In this document: positions 24,809 through 34,244 of the stretch, piece after piece
Position numbering within the stretch: position 1 is the first letter of the stretch
How the letters are laid out: the number at the start of each line of letters is the position of its first letter
Assembly: GCA_014381945.1 (NCBI GenBank)
Contig: JACNKQ010000035.1
Coordinates: 1-64,000, forward strand
Direction of reading: 5' to 3'
Length of the DNA stretch: 64,000 bases
From: Actinomycetota bacterium
GTDB taxonomy: Bacteria; Actinomycetota; Acidimicrobiia; Acidimicrobiales; MedAcidi-G1
The notes under the pieces: model-generated
Databases searched by the model: none
The model's input: only the letters and a program-made list of their open reading frames with translations
Told to the model about the DNA's origin: nothing
Made by a program: the position numbers and the translations under genes

Positions 24809-27673
24809 GTGGGCCCACTGGCCACCCTGTCGCAGCCGGCAGTGTTCGCCGTCTGGACCACCCGCCAACTCTGGTTCGACGGACTCGTCAACGGCATGGT
24901 GTTCGGGCTGCTCGCCCTCGGCATCGTCCTCGTCTACCGGTCCACCAAGGTCATCAACCTGGCGGTAGGCAACATGGGCCTGCCGGCCTCCGGGCTGCTC
25001 GCCCTCCTGATCATCAACTACAAGTGGCCGTTCTGGATCGCCCTGGCCACAGCAATTCTCGTCGGTACCCTCATAGGCGCGATGGTCGAACGGGCGGTGA
25101 TCCGTCGGCTGTTCGACTCGCCCCGGGTCATCGTGCTGGTCGCCACCATCGGCATCGCACAGTTGATGCAGGCCATCATGACCGCCTACCCCGACTTCGA
25201 GACAACCAGGCGCACCCGCTTCCCGGTCGCGATCGCCACCACCTGGGACGACGTGTTCGGCCTGCGCATCACCGGCGCCAAGTTGACGATCCTCCTCGCC
25301 GTCCCGACGATCACCTTCGCCCTCGCCTGGTTCCTGAACCGGACGGTCTTCGGCCAGACCGTGCAGGCCTCGGCCGACAACGCCGACCTGGCCAGGCTCT
25401 CCGGAATCGACCCCAAGCTCGTGTCGCTGTTCGTGTGGACAGTGGGCGGAGCACTCTCGAGCATCTCGCTGATCATGATGTCCGGCAACCGCGGCGGGAT
25501 CACGGGCCTCGCTAACCTCGGCCCCAACACGATGATCCGGGCACTCGCCGCAGCGGTCATCGGCGGCATGGTCTCGTTCCCCCGGGCTCTTGCCGCCGGC
25601 ATCGTCATCGGGATCGCTCAAGCCCACGTGCAGTTCGTGTTCCTCGACCAGATGGGGCTCGTCGACCTGCTCCTGTTCGTGGTCGTCGTGGTCGCCGTGG
25701 CGCTCCAGAGCCGCTCGGGCACAAAGGAGGAGGCTTCCTTTTCGTTCACCCCCCGGCAGCGACCTGTACCGGAAAGGCTCCTCCAGGTGTGGTGGATACG
25801 CCACCTCTCCCATCTGGCGCTCGGCACCCTCGGCCTCGTCGCCGTGGCGCTGCCGTTCATCGTGCCGCTTCCGTCGCGACACCTCCTCTATGCCAGCATC
25901 GTCGCCTTCGCCGTCTGCGCCGTATCGCTCACCATCGTCACCGGCTGGGCCGGGCAGCTTTCACTCAGCCAGATGGCCTTCGCCGGAATCGGAGCACTGG
26001 CCGCAGCAGGCTTCAACCGCGGCCTCGAGATCGGCTTCGGAATCGGCGACAGGTGGGAGTTGTTCAGCGTCACCCTTCCCAGGACGCCCTACCTGATCTC
26101 GATGCTGCTCGCCGCCGGGGTCGGTGCCGCCTCGGCAGCGGTCATCGGTCTCGGGGCCCTGCGCGTCAAGGGACTGCTCCTTGCGGTCTCGACCTTCGCC
26201 TTCGCAATGGCCGCCCAGCAGTACATCTTCCGACGCCCGGTGCTGAGCGGCGGCAGCAACCGAACCGTTGCATTCCGCAGGGGCAGCCTCGGCCCCCTCG
26301 ACCTCACCTCGCAGCGCTCCTACTACCTGCTCTGCCTCGCCATACTCGCCATCGTGTTGGCCCTGATAGCCCACCTGCGCCGCAGCGGCATCGGCCGCTC
26401 GATCATCGCTGTCCGGGAGAACGAGGACACAGCCTCCGCCTACACCGTGTCCCCCACCCGGACCAAGCTCCTGGCGTTCTCGCTGGCCGGCGGCATCGCC
26501 GGACTCGGAGGAGCGTTGCTGGGCGGCCTCGTCCAGTCGATCAACTACGCCGACCGCTTCTTCCTCATCGGCGACTCGCTCCGAATGGTCTCGATCATCG
26601 TGATCGGCGGCCTCGGCAGCCTCATGGGTCCCGTGCTCGGGGCACTCTGGGTCGTCGGCCTGCCGGCATTTTGGCCCGGCAACGACCTGGTCCCACTGTT
26701 CACCTCCAGCATCGGCCTCCTGATCCTGCTGCTCTACTTCCCCGGGGGCCTGATCCAGATCGCCTACTCGGCACGCAATGCCCTGCTCGCCTGGGCCGAA
26801 CGCCGCCTGCCTGAGGCTCCGACCAAGACGATCACAGCCCCCCCGGCAGTCGTGGTCGGCGGACGGACGGATTCGACACCCATCGACGGTCTGGCGATCG
26901 CAGTACGGGATGTGTCCGTTTCCTTCGGTGGCCTCCGCGCCGTGGAGACAGCGACCATCCTCGTCGAACGTGGAGAGGTCGTGGGCCTCATCGGCACCAA
27001 CGGTGCCGGCAAGTCGACGCTCATGAACGCCATCGGCGGGTTCGTACCCTCTGAAGGAACCGTCGAACTCCTCGGCCGCGATGTCGGAGGCCTGTCCGCC
27101 TCACAGCGCGCACGCACGGGGCTCGGCCGGACCTTCCAGGCCGCTCGCCTGTTCCCGGAACTCACCGTCCGCGAGGCCATCCAGGTGGCGCTCGAGGCCC
27201 GGGGCCGCACCGGTTTCCTCTCGACCGCCCTCGTGCTCCCGGCCTCCGGACGGGCCGAACGGGCCAGGCGGACGCAGGCCGCCGAGCTCATCGACTTCCT
27301 CGGCCTCGGACGCTACGCCGATGTCTTCATCGCTGAACTCTCGACGGGAACCCGACGGATCGTCGAACTGGCCGGGCTCCTCGCCCTCGACGCACACATC
27401 CTCTGCCTCGACGAACCCACCGCAGGCGTTGCGCAGCGCGAGACCGAGGCGTTCGGCCCGCTGCTCAAGGAGATCCAGGGAGAACTCGGAGCCTCAATGG
27501 TCGTCATCGAGCACGACATGCCGATGATCATGGCGCTGTCGGATCGCGTCTACTGCCTGGAGGCCGGTGTGGTGATCGCCGAAGGCGCACCCGAGGTCGT
27601 CCGCAACGACCCCAAGGTGGTCGCCAGCTACCTCGGCACCGACGAGCGGGCCATCCTGCGCAGCGACGGCTGA
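24809..27673 (+). CDS. LivH-LivM-LivG triple fusion (branched-chain-amino-acid-type ABC transporter)
   Basis: This 954-residue protein carries, in order, a LivH-like permease (about residues 25-305), a LivM-like permease (330-665, with SLTIVTGWAGQLSLSQMAF and GLGSLMGPVLGALW) and a LivG-like ATPase (695-940). The ATPase has Walker A GTNGAGKST, Walker B ILCLDEPTAGV and an unusual signature LSTGTRR in place of the common LSYGQQR. Together with the LivF domain fused to the MFS protein it gives all four core parts of a HAAT-family importer in two chains. No periplasmic binding protein is encoded nearby, so it must be elsewhere or absent. Confidence 0.9.
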   Translation: MGPLATLSQPAVFAVWTTRQLWFDGLVNGMVFGLLALGIVLVYRSTKVINLAVGNMGLPASGLLALLIINYKWPFWIALATAILVGTLIGAMVERAVIRRLFDSPRVIVLVATIGIAQLMQAIMTAYPDFETTRRTRFPVAIATTWDDVFGLRITGAKLTILLAVPTITFALAWFLNRTVFGQTVQASADNADLARLSGIDPKLVSLFVWTVGGALSSISLIMMSGNRGGITGLANLGPNTMIRALAAAVIGGMVSFPRALAAGIVIGIAQAHVQFVFLDQMGLVDLLLFVVVVVAVALQSRSGTKEEASFSFTPRQRPVPERLLQVWWIRHLSHLALGTLGLVAVALPFIVPLPSRHLLYASIVAFAVCAVSLTIVTGWAGQLSLSQMAFAGIGALAAAGFNRGLEIGFGIGDRWELFSVTLPRTPYLISMLLAAGVGAASAAVIGLGALRVKGLLLAVSTFAFAMAAQQYIFRRPVLSGGSNRTVAFRRGSLGPLDLTSQRSYYLLCLAILAIVLALIAHLRRSGIGRSIIAVRENEDTASAYTVSPTRTKLLAFSLAGGIAGLGGALLGGLVQSINYADRFFLIGDSLRMVSIIVIGGLGSLMGPVLGALWVVGLPAFWPGNDLVPLFTSSIGLLILLLYFPGGLIQIAYSARNALLAWAERRLPEAPTKTITAPPAVVVGGRTDSTPIDGLAIAVRDVSVSFGGLRAVETATILVERGEVVGLIGTNGAGKSTLMNAIGGFVPSEGTVELLGRDVGGLSASQRARTGLGRTFQAARLFPELTVREAIQVALEARGRTGFLSTALVLPASGRAERARRTQAAELIDFLGLGRYADVFIAELSTGTRRIVELAGLLALDAHILCLDEPTAGVAQRETEAFGPLLKEIQGELGASMVVIEHDMPMIMALSDRVYCLEAGVVIAEGAPEVVRNDPKVVASYLGTDERAILRSDG

Positions 27674-27694
27674 TCCGCCGCCGGCACTACTCGG

Positions 27695-28786
27695 CTACTC
27701 GTCGCCGTCGCCCCCGGAGCGTCGTTCCAACAGGTCGTCGCGGATCTCGGTACCCGCCGCATCGGCCTTCGTCCGTTCGGCCACCTTGTTCACCCACACG
27801 GTCCGCTGCGGGAACGGGATCTCGATGCCGTGCACGTCGAACGCCTTCTTGAGGCGCCCCCGGATGATCCGGCCGGTGGCCCACTGCTCGCCCGGCTCGG
27901 TCTTGACCGCCAACCGGATCGAGATGGCATCGGCGCCGAAGTTCTGCACACCCCAGATCTCGGGCTCCTCCAGGATCGTCGCCGACTCGAGGCCCTCCTG
28001 CCAGACCTCGTCCGCAACCGCCTTGATGACGCTGGCCGCCAGGTCGATGTCGGTGTCGTAGGCGACATCCACATCGAGCACCGTGCGGGCCCAGAGCTGC
28101 GACGAGTTGCCAACGTTTCGCACGTCGCCGTTCGGCACAACCCACACAGTGCCGTGGACGTCCCGCATCACCGTGGTGCGCAGCGTGACCCGCTCGACCG
28201 TGCCAGAAGCGCTGCCCACGTCGATGAAGTCGCCGACGCCGTACTGATCCTCGATGATGATGAAGATGCCGGCGATGAAGTCGGCGACCAGCGACTGGGC
28301 ACCGAAACCGACCGCCAAGCCGACGATGCCTGCACCGGCGATGAACGGACCCAGGTCGAGACCCAGCTCACCGAGCATCGCAAGGACGGCCATTGCGTAG
28401 ATGGCGAAGCTGGCGATGCTGCGCAGCACAGCCCCCAGGGTCACAGCCCGCTGCTTCGAACGCTCAGCCTGCTCGTGGATCCGCTGAATCTTGACGCGGG
28501 CCCGACGGCCCAAACGGGCCAGAAGGTCGTCGTCTTCGGCTTCGGTCGTCTCCTTGACCCGGGACTCGACGATACGGCCAACCAGACGGTCGATGGCCCG
28601 ACCGACGAACCGGTTCAGTATCCAGGCCCCTATCAGAATCACGGCGATCTTGAGGGGCCGTTCAAGCAGCCAGCCGATGACCTCGGCCATGGCCTCACTG
28701 TCAGTCATGTCGAACACCCATTCACAGATGAAGCCCGGCTCGATGCCACATGCTTCGGTGAGGGTCTGGGGTAGTGCGCTTGTCAT
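27695..28786 (-). CDS. Small-conductance mechanosensitive channel (MscS family)
   Basis: This 363-residue protein has three membrane helices (about residues 37-60, 125-145 and 150-175), the pore helix GLAVGFGAQSLVADFIAG and the beta domain beginning FIIIEDQYGVGDFIDVG, all MscS hallmarks. It opens under membrane tension to release solutes. GGAGG lies before the ATG. It is convergent with the transporter gene, 21 bp away. Confidence 0.92.
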   Translation of the reverse strand: MTSALPQTLTEACGIEPGFICEWVFDMTDSEAMAEVIGWLLERPLKIAVILIGAWILNRFVGRAIDRLVGRIVESRVKETTEAEDDDLLARLGRRARVKIQRIHEQAERSKQRAVTLGAVLRSIASFAIYAMAVLAMLGELGLDLGPFIAGAGIVGLAVGFGAQSLVADFIAGIFIIIEDQYGVGDFIDVGSASGTVERVTLRTTVMRDVHGTVWVVPNGDVRNVGNSSQLWARTVLDVDVAYDTDIDLAASVIKAVADEVWQEGLESATILEEPEIWGVQNFGADAISIRLAVKTEPGEQWATGRIIRGRLKKAFDVHGIEIPFPQRTVWVNKVAERTKADAAGTEIRDDLLERRSGGDGDE

Positions 28787-28836
28787 TTCGATACCTCCGT
28801 CGGAGCACGGTACCGGACCGTCCGTTGCGACCAGCG

Positions 28837-29037
28837 CTATCCGTTGGTCAGCGTCCCCAGTGCCCAGATGGTGACCACCAGCCCGACCACGATGTAGAGC
28901 AGGCTGCGAACGAGCGGTGGTCGCCCGACCTCCCGATCACCACCGGGCGGCCGAACGAGCGCCAGCAGGTTGCCGACCGCCATCGCAGCACCCAACGCCA
29001 ACAGCAACCAGCCCAGCAGGTCCTCGCCCAGGAACAT
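28837..29037 (-). CDS. Small two-helix membrane protein
   Basis: This 66-residue protein has two hydrophobic helices (LLGWLLLALGAAMAVGNLLA and LLYIVVGLVVTIWALG) joined by a short charged loop. It lies 18 bp after dnaB on the same strand and is probably read through from it. No family is recognised. The ribosome site is weak, but codon use and the clean helix pattern support it. Confidence 0.6.
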   Translation of the reverse strand: MFLGEDLLGWLLLALGAAMAVGNLLALVRPPGGDREVGRPPLVRSLLYIVVGLVVTIWALGTLTNG

Positions 29038-29055
29038 CGGAGGGATCGAACCCGC

Positions 29056-30555
29056 TCAACCCACCCGGGCCATGTCGGCGAAACGCGTGTGGTGTGCAAT
29101 GAAGGCAAGGCGGGTCATACCCGTCGGGCCGTTGCGGTGCTTGGCCACGATGATCTCGGCAGTGCCGATGTCAGGGGACTCGGGGTTGTACACCTCGTCC
29201 CGGTAGATGAACGCCACCACGTCGGCGTCCTGCTCGAGGGACCCGGACTCACGGAGGTCGGCGAGCATGGGACGCTTGTCCTGGCGGGATTCGAGGCCAC
29301 GGGACAACTGCGAGAGGCCGATCACCGGCGTGTCGAGCTCACGGGCGAGGATCTTGAGGCCACGGCTGATCTCAGAGACTTCGACCTGGCGGCTCTCGGC
29401 ACTCATTCGACCGGTCATGAGCTGGAGGTAGTCGACGATGACGACCCCGAGCTTCCCGACCCGGCTGGTGAGACGGCGGGCCTTGGCACGGATCTCCATC
29501 ACCGATGTGCCCGGGTTGTCGTCGATCCACAGCGGCGCCTCGGCCAGGCGACCGACGCCGTGGTTGATCCGGGACCAGTCATCCTCCCCAATGTTGCCAC
29601 TGCGCATGTTCTTGGAGTCGACGCGCGACTCGGAGCAGAGGATGCGCTGGCTGAGTTCGAGTTGGCTCATCTCCAGCGAGAACAGCAGCACAGGCAGGCC
29701 GGCGTCTATCGCCACCGAGGTCGCGATGTTGAGGGCGAAGGAGGTCTTCCCCATGGCAGGACGGGCCCCGATGATGATCAGGTTGCTGGGTTGGAGGCCG
29801 GAGAGCAGTACGTCGAAGTCGGCGAAGCCCGTGGGCGTGCCGGTGATGGACTTGTCCTCTGCGTAGCGCTCCTCGAGTTGGTCGAGGCTGGCGTCGAGCA
29901 GGTCGCGCATTTTCGACATCGTGTCGGCGACCCGACCCTGGCCGACCTGGAACACCATGTTCTCGGCCTCGTCGACGGCCTTGACGACATCGTCCGGTCG
30001 GCCATAGCCGATCTCGGCGATCTCGTTGGCAGCACCGATAAGGCTCCGCAGGGTGGCGTTCTCCTGGATGATCCGGGCGTACTTGGCGGCGCTCGAGGTA
30101 GCCGGGGTGGCAGCCTGCAACTCGAGGAGGAACCCGGGTCCACCGATCTGGTCCAGCACACCGGCACGGGTGAGCGTCTCGGCGACGGTGACCGGATCGG
30201 CAGGCTCGCCCGAGGCGTAGAGCGAGCAGATGGCATCGAACACGTGGCCGTGCGACGGCTTGTAGAAGTGGTCGACCTCGACGATCTCGAGCGCATCGGC
30301 GATGGCATCCCGGGAAAGCAGCATGGCGCCCAGCAGCGAAGCCTCGGCATCGAGGTTGTGCGGCGGCACGCGTCCGACATGCAATCCGCTGGAATCCCCA
30401 CGTCGTGCACTGCGTTGGTCGAACGCCGGTGGCGAATCACCCTCGTCGAGAAGGGGAGGCGGCTCCGGCAGAGGGGCGTCGTCCCTCGGAGGCTCCGGGA
30501 TTGCAGAGGTGTCGAGCGGCTCCGACTCGTCTGAGGTCGGCGTGTCGTCACTCAC
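29056..30555 (-). CDS. dnaB: Replicative DNA helicase DnaB
   Basis: This 499-residue protein has the N-terminal DnaB domain (PPHNLDAEASLLGAML near residue 64) and the RecA-like helicase with Walker A ARPAMGKTS near 275, DYLQLM near 382 and SQLSRGLE near 412. No intein interrupts it. An unusual acidic, proline-rich segment of about 60 residues precedes the fold. DnaB opens the fork at oriC; its loader is probably the DUF721/DciA protein at 55680, since no DnaC or DnaI is seen. The GTG start is followed by SDDTPTS. It heads the leftward pair with the small membrane gene. Confidence 0.97.
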   Translation of the reverse strand: MSDDTPTSDESEPLDTSAIPEPPRDDAPLPEPPPLLDEGDSPPAFDQRSARRGDSSGLHVGRVPPHNLDAEASLLGAMLLSRDAIADALEIVEVDHFYKPSHGHVFDAICSLYASGEPADPVTVAETLTRAGVLDQIGGPGFLLELQAATPATSSAAKYARIIQENATLRSLIGAANEIAEIGYGRPDDVVKAVDEAENMVFQVGQGRVADTMSKMRDLLDASLDQLEERYAEDKSITGTPTGFADFDVLLSGLQPSNLIIIGARPAMGKTSFALNIATSVAIDAGLPVLLFSLEMSQLELSQRILCSESRVDSKNMRSGNIGEDDWSRINHGVGRLAEAPLWIDDNPGTSVMEIRAKARRLTSRVGKLGVVIVDYLQLMTGRMSAESRQVEVSEISRGLKILARELDTPVIGLSQLSRGLESRQDKRPMLADLRESGSLEQDADVVAFIYRDEVYNPESPDIGTAEIIVAKHRNGPTGMTRLAFIAHHTRFADMARVG

Positions 30556-30847
30556 CGGTCAGACCCGTCTCGCCACACGACCACGATGTCGCCTTCTGTC
30601 ACCATCGGATTTCCTGACCCCTGCTGTCGCGCCCAATCCCAACGGCGCCTGATGTGATGCCTGACACCGCGTGCTGCTCCGTCGGTCGCCTTCCGACGCC
30701 CGGTCCAGCCTGCCGGAAGGGACCTGTGGGTCGCTAGTGGACAGCCCGTGGATATACCCGGGATTCCCTCCCTGACACAGGGGACAACGCTGGGGATGGG
30801 AACAGGTACAACCGCCGGTGTCTGTGGACGACCGGCGATCGACATGC
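30556..30847. other. Spacer between rplI and dnaB
   Basis: This 292-bp region has no credible gene. It should hold the rplI operon end and the dnaB promoter. One DnaA-box-like site, TGTGGACGA at 30823-30831, is visible; it differs from the consensus and stands alone. Confidence 0.5.
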
Positions 30848-31294
30848 TCAGTCCTCGGCCGATACCTCGATGGTCACGGGCACCGCCACGTCAGGATGGA
30901 GGTGCACCGTGAACTCGTGCGTTCCGATCTCCTTGGCGACCTCGCCCTCGACCAGGTGCCGATCGACGGTGACGCCTGCCTGTTCGGCCAGTGCCTTCGC
31001 AACCTCGGCAGAGCCGACGGAGCCGTAGAGTCGTCCCTCGTCGGAAGCCTTCATCGAGGCGGTCAGCACCGTTCCCGTCAGTTGGCCGGCTACCGCCTCG
31101 GCATCCGTGCGTTCCTCGGTGGCCTGCTTGATCCGCTTGCGCTGCATCGCCTCGGACTGTGCCGCGATTCCGTCCGTGGCCTCGACGGCCATGCCCTTGG
31201 GCACCAGATAGTTGCGGGCGTAGCCACGGGCCACGTCGATGACGTCGCCGGTCCTTCCCAGGCCGTCGACATCGATGCGAAGGAGGATCTTCAC
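30848..31294 (-). CDS. rplI: Ribosomal protein bL9
   Basis: This 148-residue protein has the L9 N-terminal domain ([16 protein letters not shown], then [13 protein letters not shown]), the long connecting helix and the C-terminal domain ending in [10 protein letters not shown]. It is the last gene of rpsF-ssb-rpsR-rplI; its ATG overlaps the rpsR stop. Confidence 0.98.
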   Translation of the reverse strand: MKILLRIDVDGLGRTGDVIDVARGYARNYLVPKGMAVEATDGIAAQSEAMQRKRIKQATEERTDAEAVAGQLTGTVLTASMKASDEGRLYGSVGSAEVAKALAEQAGVTVDRHLVEGEVAKEIGTHEFTVHLHPDVAVPVTIEVSAED

Positions 31295-31773
31295 GACGTA
31301 ACCTCGTTCGCCTCGCCTGGAGCCTCCTCGACAGCAGCCTCCTCGACGGGCGCCTCCTCGACGGGCGCCTCCTCTACAGCAGCCTCCTCGACGGGCGCCT
31401 CCTCGGCTATGCCATCGGCATCTGACAGGCCGCCGGGCGGGGGCATCGACGGACGCGACGGCGGACCGTCGGATTGTTCGCCCCGCTCATCGTTGCGACG
31501 CTCGCGGCGCTGCGTGGTGACCCGGTTCGTGAAGGGGATCAGCGCCATCTCGCGGGCAACCTTGATCGCCTTGGCGACATCGCGCTGCTGCCGGGCATCG
31601 TTGCCGTTGACCGCCCGGCCCTTGATCTTGGCCCGGTCCGAGATGTACTTGGTGAGCAACTCCGTGTCCTTGTAGTCGACGTACTCGACCTTGCCGATGA
31701 TGATCGGGCTCACCTTCTTGCGCCCCCTCCGCTTGTTGCGGGGCTTGGTCCGGCGAGGCGGGCGTCGGGCCAT
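31291..31773 (-). CDS. rpsR: Ribosomal protein bS18 with long acidic tail
   Basis: This 160-residue protein is about twice the usual length. Residues 1-90 are S18, including [15 protein letters not shown] and the [16 protein letters not shown] region. The zinc-binding Cys pair found in many actinobacterial S18 proteins is absent ([11 protein letters not shown]), so this is the zinc-independent form. Residues 95-160 form a low-complexity tail of repeated [14 protein letters not shown] units. S18 binds S6 on the 30S platform, and rpsF is in the same operon. The start overlaps the ssb stop by one base. Confidence 0.93.
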   Translation of the reverse strand: MARRPPRRTKPRNKRRGRKKVSPIIIGKVEYVDYKDTELLTKYISDRAKIKGRAVNGNDARQQRDVAKAIKVAREMALIPFTNRVTTQRRERRNDERGEQSDGPPSRPSMPPPGGLSDADGIAEEAPVEEAAVEEAPVEEAPVEEAAVEEAPGEANEVTS

Positions 31774-32222
31774 CAGAAGGGTTCCTCATCGGTCGGGAAG
31801 TCGCCGCCACCCGTGGACTGACGTCCTCCGCCCGATCCACCCGATCCGCCCGAGGACCCGCCACCGTCGCCGCGGAACTCGTTGCGGGTGGTCTCGGCGG
31901 TCGCCCACCTGAGGCTCGGCGCCACATCGTCGGCGATGATCTCGACCTTGGAGCGACGCTCGCCGTCGTTGTTCTCCCAGGAGCGGTGCTCGAGCCGGCC
32001 GTAGACGATCACGCGTTGCCCCTTGGTGATCGACTCGGCCACGTTCTCGGCCAGGCTGCGCCAGCAGGTGATGTCGAAGAACGAGACCACATCTTCGTCG
32101 TTCTGGTCCTTGCGGTTCCACGCCACGCTGAAGTTGGTGACGGGGGCCCCACCGGGGGTGAAGCGCAGTTCGGGGTCGCGGGTCACGTTGCCCACGACGG
32201 TCACAGTGTTGTCGTATGCCAT
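31773..32222 (-). CDS. ssb: Single-stranded DNA-binding protein
   Basis: This 149-residue protein has an OB fold ([20 protein letters not shown], then [25 protein letters not shown]), a Gly/Ser-rich linker and the acidic tip DEEPF that recruits repair and replication proteins. It lies between rpsF and rpsR as in most bacteria. Confidence 0.97.
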   Translation of the reverse strand: MAYDNTVTVVGNVTRDPELRFTPGGAPVTNFSVAWNRKDQNDEDVVSFFDITCWRSLAENVAESITKGQRVIVYGRLEHRSWENNDGERRSKVEIIADDVAPSLRWATAETTRNEFRGDGGGSSGGSGGSGGGRQSTGGGDFPTDEEPF

Positions 32223-32239
32223 GTCATTACTCCTGTTAG

Positions 32240-32596
32240 TCAGCCGGCGGTGACCGGCTCGCCATCACCGAGCAGACCACGGCGGTCCACTTCAGAATCT
32301 GGAAGGCGGAGGATCTTGTGGCGGACCACCTCACTGCGGTCCGCGAGCCGGAGATTCCGGTGGATGGTGTCGAGGTCGTTGGCCTCGGTGACCACCTCCA
32401 GGACGACGTAGACGCCTTCCCACTTGTTGTTGATCCGGTAGGCGAAGCGGCGACGGCCCCACGGCTCGGAATCGAGCGTGTTGACCACGCGACCGCCCTC
32501 GGCCTCGATAGTGGCGGTGACCTTCGACAGGCTGGCCGTCACGGCCTCCTGCTCGAGGTCGCCGTCGAAAATGATCATCAGTTCATAGGCCCGCAT
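32240..32596 (-). CDS. rpsF: Ribosomal protein bS6
   Basis: This 118-residue protein starts MRAYELMIIFD. The ATG at 32596 fits the family start and lies 12 nt after AGGAGG; an in-frame GTG at 32605 is too close to that site. Key segments are GGRVVNTLDSEPWGRRRFAYRI and NLRLADRSEVVRHKILRL. S6 is the classic substrate of RimK, which is also in this window, but its C-terminus here ends GEPVTAG without the Glu-Glu end of the E. coli substrate. It is the first gene of the ribosomal operon. Confidence 0.96.
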   Translation of the reverse strand: MRAYELMIIFDGDLEQEAVTASLSKVTATIEAEGGRVVNTLDSEPWGRRRFAYRINNKWEGVYVVLEVVTEANDLDTIHRNLRLADRSEVVRHKILRLPDSEVDRRGLLGDGEPVTAG

Positions 32597-32768
32597 GGCA
32601 GGCACTCACCTCCTCTGGTCCCGGGGGCACGGATGCTGTCCAGGGGCCCCTCGTCCGGGGCAGGGGGAACGGGTTGTCGTGCTCCCGGAGGAGCGAGCCG
32701 AGGCTACCGGCAGAGCAGCAACTCGCGTGGTCGATAGTCGTGTTCTTCATCACCACCATTGTCGCGCC

Positions 32769-32783
32769 CGGGTGTGACACCCG
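32769..32783 (-). terminator. Hairpin downstream of panB
   Basis: CGGGT, five bases and ACCCG form a short GC stem 25 bp past the panB stop, within the 211-bp spacer before rpsF. There is no T-tract. That spacer (32597-32807) otherwise holds the rpsF leader, and I see no gene in it. Confidence 0.35.
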
Positions 32784-32807
32784 CCTTCCGCCAGACCCGG
32801 CAGCCGT

Positions 32808-33659
32808 TCAGGCCACCCCGTACAACCCCAGGGTGGCGGCCTCGGCATCGGCCATCCGGTAGCTCTCGTCTGCCGTCGGGAACGCCCCCGAACGCACATC
32901 GGCGGCAAAGTGCCGTAGCGCAACCACACCCTCGGTGTGCAGGTCGGCGTAGCGGCGCACGAACTTCGGCACCACCCGGTGCTCGAGGCCCAGGACATCG
33001 TGGAAGACCAGCACCTGTCCGTCACAGTCGGGGCCGGCGCCGATGCCGATGGTCGGCACGTCGACGGTCCCCGTGACCCGGGCGGCCACTAGGTCGGGAA
33101 CGCCCTCCAGCACGATCGCGAAACACCCGGCATGGACAAGCGCCTCGGCATCGTCGACCAGGTCTAGTGCCGCCAGGGCGTCCCGTCCCTGGACCTTGAA
33201 CCCGCCCATGGCATGCATCGACTGGGGGGTCAGGCCGATGTGGCCCATCACCGGAATCTCAGCACCAACCAGCGCTTCGACCATCGGCAGCCGACGCCTA
33301 CCGCCCTCGAGCTTGACCGCCTGGGCGCCGGCCCGGATCAGGGTGGCTGCGTTCTGGACAGTCTCCCCTGCCGACACGTGGTAGCTCATCCACGGCATGT
33401 CGGCGACAATCAACGCATCAGGCCTGGTACGCGCCACCGCAGCCGTGTGGTGGGCGATGTCATCGACGGTCACCTGCAAAGTGTCGTCGTAGCCGAGCAC
33501 CACCATCGCCACCGAGTCGCCGACCAGGATCAGGTCGGCCCCGGCCTGATCGACCATGCGGGCGCCGGGAGCGTCGTAAGCGGTGAGCATCACGAGAGGT
33601 TCGACGCCATCCGACGCCTTGCGTGCCCGAACGGCGGGCACCGTCATCTGTTGAGCCAT
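32808..33659 (-). CDS. panB: 3-methyl-2-oxobutanoate hydroxymethyltransferase
   Basis: This 283-residue protein has the PanB signatures VMLTAYDAPGARMVDQAG, ILVGDSVAMVVLGYDDT, AVKLEGG and PTIGIGAG. It adds a hydroxymethyl group from methylene-tetrahydrofolate to 2-oxoisovalerate, the first step of pantothenate and CoA synthesis. A near-perfect AGGAGG lies 6 nt before the ATG at 33659. Other pantothenate genes are not in the window. Confidence 0.97.
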   Translation of the reverse strand: MAQQMTVPAVRARKASDGVEPLVMLTAYDAPGARMVDQAGADLILVGDSVAMVVLGYDDTLQVTVDDIAHHTAAVARTRPDALIVADMPWMSYHVSAGETVQNAATLIRAGAQAVKLEGGRRRLPMVEALVGAEIPVMGHIGLTPQSMHAMGGFKVQGRDALAALDLVDDAEALVHAGCFAIVLEGVPDLVAARVTGTVDVPTIGIGAGPDCDGQVLVFHDVLGLEHRVVPKFVRRYADLHTEGVVALRHFAADVRSGAFPTADESYRMADAEAATLGLYGVA

Positions 33660-33786
33660 CGCTGGCCTCCTTTCCCGTCCAGCGCACAGTGGCTGCCGGC
33701 GGTGGAAAAATTGTAGCAGCGTCCCCGGCGTGCGTCGACGGAAGCCGCCCGTGCCCTGTGCGACGCCAGCCGGGATGCAGTTGCGT

Positions 33787-34182
33787 TCAGCCGCGACCGA
33801 TCGAGGTGATCCGAACCAGGTGGTTCCAGGCGCAGGCCACGCACACCTCGACGGTGTAGGCGGCAAAGGTGCCCGGACGGGCGTCATAGCGGGCCAACTC
33901 GCCGGGCACCGAGAGGCAGCGCCCATGCGACGGCAGCCGGGGCCCGAACACATAGACCACGCGTGCCAGTTCGTGCTCGTCGCAGATCGGACACATCTCA
34001 CCGGTGCGTTCACCGCAGTGGTGGGCGTTGCGCCGCAGCATCGGTTGGGCGTCGCAGACCAGGTCCCGGGCGAGGGTGCCGTTGCGGAATGCGGTGAGGG
34101 TGCCCTGGCGGGCCAGTCGGTAGTCGACATCGGCTACACGCGTGTCCGGTACCAGTCCCCTGGCTGCCGGTCCGAAGCCCAT
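33787..34182 (-). CDS. Small Cys-rich protein, DUF5318-like
   Basis: This 131-residue protein has CPICDEHELARVVYVFGP and, near the end, YTVEVCVACAWNHLVR, giving two CxxC pairs that probably bind zinc. This matches an actinobacterial family of unknown function (DUF5318, recalled from memory). It lies downstream of cca on the same strand with 62 bp between; TACAGT ends 5 nt before its ATG, so it may have its own promoter. Confidence 0.75.
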   Translation of the reverse strand: MGFGPAARGLVPDTRVADVDYRLARQGTLTAFRNGTLARDLVCDAQPMLRRNAHHCGERTGEMCPICDEHELARVVYVFGPRLPSHGRCLSVPGELARYDARPGTFAAYTVEVCVACAWNHLVRITSIGRG

Positions 34183-34244
34183 GCGCCACTGTAGGCCATC
34201 CCCGGGAGACGGTCTGGCGCGTCGGTCGGGCAGGCCTGTACCGG

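Noticed and set aside
32597-32807. S6:S18-binding RNA leader upstream of rpsF
   Set aside because: Such leaders are known in other bacteria, but I could not fold a matching structure with confidence by eye.
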